From positions 1-34,533 of the forward strand of contig JAQXLM010000053.1 in assembly GCA_029012125.1 (NCBI GenBank): 34,533 nucleotides of DNA. The letters are read 5' to 3'. The position numbers were made by a program, and so were the translations under genes. Below are positions 16,936 through 23,859 of this stretch, one piece after another. The stretch's first letter is position 1. Each line of letters starts with the position of its first letter. This DNA is from Eubacteriaceae bacterium. Its GTDB lineage: Bacteria > Bacillota > Clostridia > Peptostreptococcales > Anaerovoracaceae. The notes under the pieces are model-generated. The model saw only the letters and a program-made list of their open reading frames with translations. It did no database searches and had not been told where the DNA came from.

Positions 16936-16952
16936 TAAAAATTTGTCAATAA

Positions 16953-16983
16953 AAAAGAATCGCTTTTTTTCAGCGACTCTTTT
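16953..16983 (-). terminator. Terminator after the amidohydrolase gene
   Basis: AAAAGAATCGCT (16953-16964) pairs with AGCGACTCTTTT (16972-16983) at 11 of 12 positions, with a short T-rich loop. A and T runs on both sides allow function in either direction. It separates the EamA-amidohydrolase pair from the GntR promoter. Confidence 0.8.
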
Positions 16984-16996
16984 AAATGTTATAATT

Positions 16997-18277
16997 CTAC
17001 AGCTGTTTATCTAATTCTATTTCAACTTGCTGTATTTTCTTTGTTTTAGGTAATTCATATATTTTATCCTGCATGACAACCATCTGAACATTTCTAAGGG
17101 CCTTAAGGTCGTTCAGAGGATTAGACTTTACAACTATCATTTCTGCAAGCTTTCCCTTTTCAATTGATCCTGTAATATCATCAATTCCGGCCAGGGTTGC
17201 ATTAAGCAATGTAGCTGAGTAAATTGCAAAGCTTTCACTTACACCACAGTATTTTACATAGTAGTATAATTCTCTCCACATATCATATTGTGTAACATAA
17301 GGACATGCCGTATCTGTACCAAGACCTACCGGGATACCGTTTTTCAAGCAATCCTTAGCCATGGAGACTATGCCGTCAAATACTATTTTTCCGTTTTCCT
17401 GCTGTTCATATGTAGCATGGGAAACATTTCTGTCAAAGACAGCAAATGGCAGAGCCGGCGACAGCGTTGATACGTGAAAAGCTTTCTTATCTTTAAACAG
17501 TTTAATTATGTCATCTGATGGTTTTGCTCCGTGTTCTATGGAATCAACACCGTTTTCCAGGGCTACCTTCACACCTTCAGGACTTTCAACGTGGGCTGCC
17601 ACTTTATAACCTAACCGATGGGCCCTATCACAGGCTGCCCTTACTATTTCCGGTTTCATTCTCAGAACTCCGGGTTCACCAACCTTTTCTGCATCAAGCA
17701 CACCACCTGTAATCATAAGCTTAATAATGTCAGGCTTATCTTTAGCAATGATGTCTACGTATTTTACTGCATCATCAGGTGTTTCTGCTTCATATGCAAG
17801 AGAACCGGCCATATGACCTCCTGGTACGGAAATGGCCATGTTAGATGCAAGAATTCGCGGTCCTATTCTCTTTCCGGCGTTTATCTCATCTCTTACAGAT
17901 GTATCAAAGTCAGCAATTCCACCTACTGTTCGAATGGTCGTAACACCACTCATAAGCTGCATCTTTGCAAAGCCTGCAACCAGATGTTTTCCAAAACTCC
18001 TTGTTAAAGAATTGGAAGTTATAAGCCTTACAAGCTTGACAGGATCTGACTGCTTTTTCCTGGGTTTTCCTGAACCTGCTAGATGCACATGCATATTGAT
18101 AAGTCCTGGCATAATGTAACTACCCAAAAGGTCCACTTTTTCATAATCTGAAGGTACATTTTTATCATCAATTATGTCTGATATTATTCCTTCATCAGCA
18201 AGAATAGCCTTTCCGTACTGTGGACACATGTTTTCACTGCCGTCAAGTACTATTCCGTTTATATACGCTCTTTTCAT
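16997..18277 (-). CDS. Amidohydrolase family protein (imidazolonepropionase/prolidase-like)
   Basis: Metal-dependent hydrolase of the amidohydrolase superfamily, 426 residues. Metal ligands can be followed along the sequence: HVH in GLINMHVHLAGSG, a probable carboxylated lysine in IIKLMITGGV, His in AAHVESPEGV, His in SIEHGAKPSD, and Asp in GLGTDTACP. The subgroup resembles the Xaa-Pro-dipeptidase-like and imidazolonepropionase-like enzymes (COG1228), which act on cyclic amides or dipeptides; the substrate cannot be named. The gene lies 30 bp after an EamA transporter gene, suggesting that the transporter moves its substrate or product. GAGGGGG precedes the ATG. Confidence 0.88.
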   Translation of the reverse strand: MKRAYINGIVLDGSENMCPQYGKAILADEGIISDIIDDKNVPSDYEKVDLLGSYIMPGLINMHVHLAGSGKPRKKQSDPVKLVRLITSNSLTRSFGKHLVAGFAKMQLMSGVTTIRTVGGIADFDTSVRDEINAGKRIGPRILASNMAISVPGGHMAGSLAYEAETPDDAVKYVDIIAKDKPDIIKLMITGGVLDAEKVGEPGVLRMKPEIVRAACDRAHRLGYKVAAHVESPEGVKVALENGVDSIEHGAKPSDDIIKLFKDKKAFHVSTLSPALPFAVFDRNVSHATYEQQENGKIVFDGIVSMAKDCLKNGIPVGLGTDTACPYVTQYDMWRELYYYVKYCGVSESFAIYSATLLNATLAGIDDITGSIEKGKLAEMIVVKSNPLNDLKALRNVQMVVMQDKIYELPKTKKIQQVEIELDKQL

Positions 18278-18307
18278 CTATTTCCCCCTCTAGCTACGTC
18301 CTACCTG

Positions 18308-19189
18308 TTATTCTTTATTCTCTGAGCTGAATACTACGCCTATAATTGCAATTGCTCCGCCAATGATCTGCTTAGCAATAATCGGATCATGTAAAACCGT
18401 TACTCCCAGAATCAGACCTATTACAGGCATTACATTAATCATGGCTGTTACCGAGCTTGCAGTTAACCCCTTAAGACCGAAATTATACAACAGAAATGCG
18501 ATTATTGAGCAACCTATTGCCAGGAACAGCATAGATGCAAGGGATGCTGGCGTTGGCATCATCCAATCCTTCATCTCTGTTAATGCCAAAGGAATGAAGA
18601 AAATTCCTCCGAATACCATCTGATAATAGGTAATGGTTAATGGTGTGTACTTTTCATTTATATTCTTTATTACAAAGTTATATACTCCCCATGAGATTCC
18701 GGCTATCAGCATAAAAATATTACCCAGTATTGGATTAGATGCAGTTTCCCCTCCTCCTGTTGTGGAAAGCATATATACTCCGATAATGGCAATTCCTAAC
18801 CCAAAGGCTTTTTTCTTGCTGGGAATCATTCTGAAAACAGCGAATTCCATTAGTGCAATCAAAGCCGGATAGGCACCGCTGATAAGAGCTGCAGCAGATG
18901 ATGAGGTGTAGTCGATTCCTACATTCTGAAGAGCAAAATACAGCGTTACACCGAATAATCCGGCGAGACACAGGTACTTCATGTCTCCTTTTTCTATTTT
19001 TTCTGATTTTTTTCCTACTTTGATTATTACAAACAGAATTGCTGCAGCCACTATTGTTCTTATGGCTCCCAGTGTAATAGGAGGAAAGGTAGTATACGCA
19101 ATTTTCGTGATAATATATGAACTACTCCAAAATAGAATAGCTGCCAGTGTTGCAAGATAATACTGTGTTTTATTAGTTGTTTTTTCCAA
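18308..19189 (-). CDS. EamA family (DMT superfamily) transporter
   Basis: Ten-helix metabolite transporter built from two EamA repeats. The first repeat starts at YLATLAAILFWSSSYIITKIAYTTFPPITLGAIR, the second at LGNIFMLIAGISWGVYNFVIKNI, and the last helix ends IIGGAIAIIGVVFS. The ORF track starts at a GTG (19201), but that codon lies inside the best ribosome site, AGAGGTG (19199-19205). A TTG at 19189, nine bases after that site, gives a 293-residue protein starting MEKTTNKTQYYL and is the better choice. Substrate unknown; the class exports amino acids, nucleosides or drugs. Probable operon with the amidohydrolase. Confidence 0.88.
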   Translation of the reverse strand: MEKTTNKTQYYLATLAAILFWSSSYIITKIAYTTFPPITLGAIRTIVAAAILFVIIKVGKKSEKIEKGDMKYLCLAGLFGVTLYFALQNVGIDYTSSSAAALISGAYPALIALMEFAVFRMIPSKKKAFGLGIAIIGVYMLSTTGGGETASNPILGNIFMLIAGISWGVYNFVIKNINEKYTPLTITYYQMVFGGIFFIPLALTEMKDWMMPTPASLASMLFLAIGCSIIAFLLYNFGLKGLTASSVTAMINVMPVIGLILGVTVLHDPIIAKQIIGGAIAIIGVVFSSENKE

Positions 19190-19224
19190 AAAAAATAACA
19201 CCTCTTTTCTATATATCTACAGAT

Positions 19225-19233
19225 ATTCTATCA
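19225..19233 (-). promoter_or_regulatory. Candidate extended -10 promoter for the EamA gene
   Basis: TGATAGAAT on the - strand is a good extended -10 element, about 20 bp before the ribosome site. No clear -35 is visible at the right distance, as the upstream DNA is the T-rich tail of the preceding terminator. Confidence 0.5.
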
Positions 19234-19238
19234 TATTC

Positions 19239-19285
19239 TGACAAAAAATAAAATATTAAGCTCATCATAAGACAAGCTTAATATT
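19239..19285 (-). terminator. Terminator of the BceAB-type transporter operon
   Basis: AATATTAAGC (19252-19261) and GCTTAATATT (19276-19285) form a perfect 10-bp stem with a 14-nt loop. On the - strand it is followed by TTATTTTTT. It lies 10 bp after the permease stop codon. Confidence 0.85.
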
Positions 19286-19295
19286 ATGCATAGTT

Positions 19296-21326
19296 TTAAT
19301 TGGCATTTGACACGATACTGTAGTATGAGTTTGATGTAATCTTATATACAACCCCATAGATAAGTCCGTATACAACTGCAGAGCATACTGTAACTATAAT
19401 TATAAGCGGCAGATTCTGCAAATTAAACAGCTGAAGTATTTTCCATACAAGAGGGAATGCAAAAGCAAGATGAAGAATTGCAAAAACCAGAGGAGCAAAG
19501 AACACTGTAATCACCTGGGAGTTTACACTCTTCCTTATATCTGACTTGTTCATTCCCACCTTCTGCATAACTTCGAAGTTCTTCTTATCTTCATATCCCT
19601 CCGAAACCTGTTTATAGTATATGATCAAAACTGTAGCCAGCATAAATACTCCACTTAGAATTATTCCTATGAAGAACAGACCGCCGTATGTTGTGTAAAA
19701 ATCATATCTGTTTCCTGCTGCACACTCTACTGAAAAACTATGAAACATATTATCATTGTTATCCTGTGCAATCTTATCATAAATGTTCGAGTATAGATTA
19801 ATCTGGGCGTCTTCATCACCGTTTGTGTCAAAACTGTATGTCCAGCCCACAGAGAAGTTGTTATTCAATTCCTCATTTTTAAACACATCATGGATGAAGT
19901 CGGAATAGTCGCTTACAATAAGGTATATGCTAGGTGTAACATCAGCCATTACCGAACCTTTAACATCAAAGTCTACCGCATCACCGGCAACCTTGTATAC
20001 TCTTACATCACCAATCTGAATTGTATCCTTTTTGTATTTTGTCCTGATGCAGTGAATTAGAGTTTCATCTTCTTTTAAAGAAACGTCCTTTCCTGTAAGT
20101 TCCCTGTAATCTTCAACAGGTAGAATATGAAGAGCTGTAGCCATATCATATTCGGAAACATTCATTTCATTTAATTTTTCAATGCTATACTCAAACTTGT
20201 CATCAAGTATTGCGCCGTAGGTTTCCGCATAACGATACTCTACCGGATTCTCTATTTTTAAAGCGGCTTTTTCAACCTCACTCTGGATATCGCTCTTTAT
20301 AATATCCAGGTTCTCATCCTTCATCTGTTCTACAGAGTAGGTCTTGACAGAACTGGATATCTGTCTTGGATATCTGGCCTTAAAGCTGTTTTCGCTGCCG
20401 ATATAAAGACTTACTGTAGAAGACATAACCACCAGCACCATGGTGCTGAGAATACATATTGATGCCAGTCCCGCTCCATGTCTTTTCATCCTGAAAGCCA
20501 TAGATGACACTGAAGCAAAATGATTCTTTTTATAATAATACCCCTTTTTCTTTTTCAGAATTCTGCAAATTGCCACGGAGCCGGTAGTAAAGATGATGTA
20601 AGTTGCAATGATTACCATTATTACTGCTATAAAGAACACGGTAAAGGCTGCTAACGGCGTCTTGATTGAAACTGCAAGATAATAAGCTACTCCAAGGATT
20701 ATTGCTCCCAACAAAGCGATTAATCCATTCCCCTTTGGAGGCTTTTCTCCCAGTTTTTCGCTGTTCAGCATTTGCAATGTGTTGGTTCTTCTGATTATTA
20801 TCAGGCTGCTGATCAGAATCACGAAGAAGATGAATGCAAACACTGCAACAGTAAATAATACTGCATCAATGGGAACTCTGAACTCCATTGTAGCTTCAGC
20901 TTTTACAACCTTCATAAGACCAAGTTCAGCCAGTTTTGAAAATAGTATTCCGAAAAACAATCCGCAAATTGTGGAGGAAATACTGATTATCAAGGTCTCA
21001 TAAATTGTAATTATAGACAGCTTGTTCTTACCCATACCCAACACGTTATAAAGACCGAATTCCATATTCCTTCTCTTTACAAGGAATGAATTGGTGTAAA
21101 ACAGGAAAATCAATGCAAAAATCCCTATTACTCTCTGTCCCAGGAACATTATAAAGTTTAGGCTGGTTCCCCCTCCCATGTATTCATACATGGGATTATT
21201 GCAAAGGGATGACATGATGTAGAACATGGTAATCATACCAACACACGTCAGAAAATACGGAAGATACAGTTTTCTGTTATTCTTTATGGTTGTAAATGCA
21301 AGCTTGGGATAAAATCCTATTTTCAT
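19296..21326 (-). CDS. BceB-type ABC transporter permease (FtsX family)
   Basis: Permease of a peptide-antibiotic sensing and resistance transporter, 676 residues. The layout is the Bce type: an N-terminal helix, a first FtsX-like group of helices with RRNMEFGLYNVLGMGKNKL between them, a central FtsX group, then a large extracellular domain (about residues 310-530) before the last three helices with YEDKKNFEVMQKVGMNKSDIRKSV. By family knowledge the extracellular domain recognises peptides such as bacitracin-type or lantibiotic drugs bound to lipid II cycle intermediates, and the permease signals to the partner kinase. The start overlaps the ATPase stop by 4 bp (ATGA). The peptide sensed here is unknown. 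Confidence 0.93.
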   Translation of the reverse strand: MKIGFYPKLAFTTIKNNRKLYLPYFLTCVGMITMFYIMSSLCNNPMYEYMGGGTSLNFIMFLGQRVIGIFALIFLFYTNSFLVKRRNMEFGLYNVLGMGKNKLSIITIYETLIISISSTICGLFFGILFSKLAELGLMKVVKAEATMEFRVPIDAVLFTVAVFAFIFFVILISSLIIIRRTNTLQMLNSEKLGEKPPKGNGLIALLGAIILGVAYYLAVSIKTPLAAFTVFFIAVIMVIIATYIIFTTGSVAICRILKKKKGYYYKKNHFASVSSMAFRMKRHGAGLASICILSTMVLVVMSSTVSLYIGSENSFKARYPRQISSSVKTYSVEQMKDENLDIIKSDIQSEVEKAALKIENPVEYRYAETYGAILDDKFEYSIEKLNEMNVSEYDMATALHILPVEDYRELTGKDVSLKEDETLIHCIRTKYKKDTIQIGDVRVYKVAGDAVDFDVKGSVMADVTPSIYLIVSDYSDFIHDVFKNEELNNNFSVGWTYSFDTNGDEDAQINLYSNIYDKIAQDNNDNMFHSFSVECAAGNRYDFYTTYGGLFFIGIILSGVFMLATVLIIYYKQVSEGYEDKKNFEVMQKVGMNKSDIRKSVNSQVITVFFAPLVFAILHLAFAFPLVWKILQLFNLQNLPLIIIVTVCSAVVYGLIYGVVYKITSNSYYSIVSNAN

Positions 21327-22087
21327 CTGATTTCGCCCCCTGTCAGAAGCATTGTCAGAGTATCGGATATTTTCTGATACATCTGTTCATTGGTGCACTC
21401 ACCTCTGTAAATCTGATGAAACACTTCACCGTCTTTGATAAACAGTACGCGTCCGGCGCAACTTGCAGCTTTGACCGAATGTGTAACCATTAACACTGTC
21501 TGGCCTGTTTTGTTTATATCTGCAAATAGTTTTAAAAGTTCATCTGACGACTTAGAGTCCAGAGCTCCTGTTGGTTCATCAGCTATTACAAGCTTTGGTT
21601 CTGTTATCAGCGCTCTTGCAACTGCTGCACGCTGCTTTTGTCCCCCTGAAACCTCATAAGGATATTTTTTCAGAATTTCCTTAATTCCCAATCTGTCAGC
21701 AATAGGTGCAATCTTCTTTCTCATAACCTTATATGGTTCTCCTGCTAAAACCAGCGGAAGAAAAATATTGTCCTCCAGAGAAAAAGTGTCCAGAAGATTA
21801 AACTCCTGAAAAACAAATCCAAGATTATCTCTTCTAAAATCTGACATGTCCTTTTCAGCGATATTCGAAAGATCCTTGCCGTCTAAAACAATTTTACCGC
21901 TTGTCGGTTTATCCAGAGCTGCCAGGTTATTGAGTAATGTGGTTTTACCTGAACCTGATTCACCCATGATTGCTACGTATTCCCCTTCTTCAACTGTAAA
22001 GTTAACATTCTTTAATGCTTCGACCTGATTACCACCAAAGCGTGTAGTATATACCTTTCTCAATCCCTTAACTTCCAATAAGCTCAT
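21323..22087 (-). CDS. BceA-type ABC transporter ATP-binding protein
   Basis: ATPase subunit partnering the FtsX-like permease, 254 residues. Walker A GESGSGKTTLLN, Q-loop region FVFQEFNLLDTFSLEDN, signature VSGGQKQRAAVARAL, Walker B LVIADEPTGALDS and switch LMVTHS are all intact. The LolD/MacB-like form with QEFNLLDTFS is typical of BceA. AAGGAGGT precedes the ATG. The gene has its own regulated promoter in the 106-bp gap behind the sensor kinase gene, as is usual for bceAB next to bceRS. Confidence 0.95.
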   Translation of the reverse strand: MSLLEVKGLRKVYTTRFGGNQVEALKNVNFTVEEGEYVAIMGESGSGKTTLLNNLAALDKPTSGKIVLDGKDLSNIAEKDMSDFRRDNLGFVFQEFNLLDTFSLEDNIFLPLVLAGEPYKVMRKKIAPIADRLGIKEILKKYPYEVSGGQKQRAAVARALITEPKLVIADEPTGALDSKSSDELLKLFADINKTGQTVLMVTHSVKAASCAGRVLFIKDGEVFHQIYRGECTNEQMYQKISDTLTMLLTGGEIR

Positions 22088-22110
22088 TTTTTTACCTCCT
22101 TGATGTAATC

Positions 22111-22116
22111 AGTATA
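22111..22116 (-). promoter_or_regulatory. Extended -10 of the bceAB-type promoter
   Basis: On the - strand TGATATACT is an extended -10. The bases 17 bp upstream (GGAGCT) do not resemble a -35 element, which fits dependence on an activator. It lies just past the T-run of the kinase-operon terminator. Confidence 0.6.
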
Positions 22117-22118
22117 TC

Positions 22119-22161
22119 AAAAAAGGGAAATGAAGCTCCATATCATTTACTTACATTTCCC
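22119..22161 (-). terminator. Terminator after the sensor kinase gene
   Basis: On the - strand GGGAAATG (22154-22161) pairs with CATTTCCC (22125-22132), and an added AAG/CTT pairing behind a one-base bulge makes about 11 bp. Six T residues follow (22119-22124). It sits between the likely BceR site and the -10 of the transporter promoter. Confidence 0.8.
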
Positions 22162-22170
22162 TAATATTTC

Positions 22171-22186
22171 CTTACAGTTTTGTAAG
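22171..22186 (-). promoter_or_regulatory. BceR-type response-regulator binding site
   Basis: CTTACA-N4-TGTAAG is a perfect inverted repeat that fits the TNACA-N4-TGTAA motif described for BceR-like regulators. It begins 8 bp after the kinase stop codon. A second TGTAA half-site lies 21 bp (two helical turns) further toward the transporter gene (22151-22155). The kinase and regulator encoded next door are the expected controllers. Confidence 0.75.
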
Positions 22187-22193
22187 AATTAAA

Positions 22194-23168
22194 TTATTTT
22201 CCTGTCAGATGTATAGAAAACTCAGAACCTTTATCCGGCTCTGACTTTACAGTTATGCTATGCCCCAGTCTGTCACAAATTCTTTTGCACAGATATAGTC
22301 CTAAGCCACTGGCCTTCTTATCCAATCTACCATGGTATCCGGTATATCCTTTTTCAAAGATTCTTGGAATATCGTCAGCTGCAATACCCATTCCGGTATC
22401 TGCAATGACTATTGTATCGGGTTCTCGCCAGGTAATGGATATGGAACCTGCAAAAGTGTATTTTACAGCATTAGTCAGAATCTGTTCCACTACAAAGCTA
22501 AGCCATTTTTCATCGGTTACGGCTGATGCATTAACAGAAGTGTAATCAAGCCTCAATCCCTTGGAAATAAACTGGCCGGAAAGCTTTCTAACAGCATTTC
22601 TTATGATACTGTCAATGTCCGTTTCTCTGAAAACATAATCAGTACTGTCAGAATCAAGCCTAAGATATGTCATGACCATATCTACATACTGCTCTATTCT
22701 AACAAGATCGTCGTTAAGCCTGCGTGAAAGAGGACTGTCTTCGTTCTGGAGAGTCAGTCGCATAGATGCTATGGGAGTTTTTATCTGATGAGCCCATACG
22801 GTATAATACTCAATCATATCATCGTATTTATTCATCAGTTCTGCAATAATGCTCTGATTCTTCTGTTCTAACAGATTAATCAGCTCCCGATAATTGGCAT
22901 CGTCTGTCTTATTGTATTGTGAAATGCAATCTGTCAGATTTGCAGGCAGTTTTCTCATGTACTTTAGCAGCTGATTCTTTTTGTATGCTTTGATAAGCCG
23001 GTATACACCGTAAAGTGATGCAATGACCAGAGAAATTGCCGTAGGATACAGTATCACTGCAACAGGAGTGTTATACAGCAGTAAAACTATCGGAAATGCA
23101 GAATAACATAACAGACAAACAATAATAGTACATAAATGTTCTCTGATATACTTTATGAAAAACCTCAT
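22194..23168 (-). CDS. BceS-type sensor histidine kinase
   Basis: Intramembrane-sensing histidine kinase. Two closely spaced membrane helices (about residues 13-31 and 36-56) leave almost no outside loop, so the kinase cannot sense a ligand alone and depends on the BceAB-type transporter. The phosphorylated histidine is H127 in VWAHQIKTPIASMRL; the ATP-binding part shows NAVKYT (N box), DTGMGI (G1) and KASGLGLYLCKRI (G2). The ORF track begins at 23186, but the ATG at 23168 (MRFFIKY) has AGGAG seven bases upstream, while the first ATG has no good site. The shorter form of 324 residues is preferred, giving a 10-bp gap to the regulator gene. Confidence 0.93.
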   Translation of the reverse strand: MRFFIKYIREHLCTIIVCLLCYSAFPIVLLLYNTPVAVILYPTAISLVIASLYGVYRLIKAYKKNQLLKYMRKLPANLTDCISQYNKTDDANYRELINLLEQKNQSIIAELMNKYDDMIEYYTVWAHQIKTPIASMRLTLQNEDSPLSRRLNDDLVRIEQYVDMVMTYLRLDSDSTDYVFRETDIDSIIRNAVRKLSGQFISKGLRLDYTSVNASAVTDEKWLSFVVEQILTNAVKYTFAGSISITWREPDTIVIADTGMGIAADDIPRIFEKGYTGYHGRLDKKASGLGLYLCKRICDRLGHSITVKSEPDKGSEFSIHLTGK

Positions 23169-23178
23169 ATTGTAGCTC

Positions 23179-23850
23179 CTATGCAATAATATAGCCTACA
23201 CCGTGTTTTGTCTCAATATAGCCGGAAAGCCCTGCGTTGTCCAGTTTCTTCCGGAGCCTGTTAATATTAACCGTCAGAGTATTTTCATCCACAAATTCAT
23301 CAGTCTTCCACAGTGTTTCCATAAGCTTTTCCCGGCTTACTACCTTGCCCTTATTCAGCATCAAAGTCAACAGAATTCGATATTCATTTTTGCTCAGTGA
23401 AACAGTTTCGCTGCCAAATACAAAGCTTCCGTCTCCGGTATTAAGTACGGCACCTCTATGTTCCAGAACAGAAACCTTAGATCCAAAGTCATATGTTCTT
23501 CTCAGCATGGCCTGAACTTTTGCAATCAGTACGTTTAAATCAAATGGCTTTGCGATAAAGTCGTCAGCGCCCATATTCATAGCCATGACGATATTCATAT
23601 TATCAGCGGCAGACGAAATGAATATAATTGGCACACTTGATGACTTTCTGATTTCCTGGCACCAGTGATATCCGTCAAAGAAAGGCAGAGATATATCCAG
23701 CAGAACCAGGTGGGGATCAAAGTCAGCAAAATCTGACATTACGTTCCTGAAGCCTGTAACTGCCCTGCATTCAATATCCCACAGCTCAGCCTGTTTTATT
23801 ATGGCATCTGCTATACCCTTGTCATCTTCAACGATAAGAAGTCTATACAT
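23179..23850 (-). CDS. BceR-type response regulator (OmpR family)
   Basis: 223-residue OmpR/PhoB-type regulator. The receiver domain has the acidic pair EDD at residues 8-10, the phosphorylated Asp at D52 (LVLLDISLPFFDG), and the conserved Lys in FIAKPFD. The C-terminal winged helix has SKNEYRILLTLMLNKGKVVSREKLMETLW and TVNINRLRKKLDNAG, ending YIETKHGVGYII. Its partner kinase follows. The probable target is the TNACA-N4-TGTAA site in front of the transporter genes. The ATG is 9 bp past the purL stop with GGGAG upstream, so it is probably transcribed with the purine genes unless a hidden promoter lies inside purL. Confidence 0.94.
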   Translation of the reverse strand: MYRLLIVEDDKGIADAIIKQAELWDIECRAVTGFRNVMSDFADFDPHLVLLDISLPFFDGYHWCQEIRKSSSVPIIFISSAADNMNIVMAMNMGADDFIAKPFDLNVLIAKVQAMLRRTYDFGSKVSVLEHRGAVLNTGDGSFVFGSETVSLSKNEYRILLTLMLNKGKVVSREKLMETLWKTDEFVDENTLTVNINRLRKKLDNAGLSGYIETKHGVGYIIA

Positions 23851-23859
23851 ATTTCTCCC

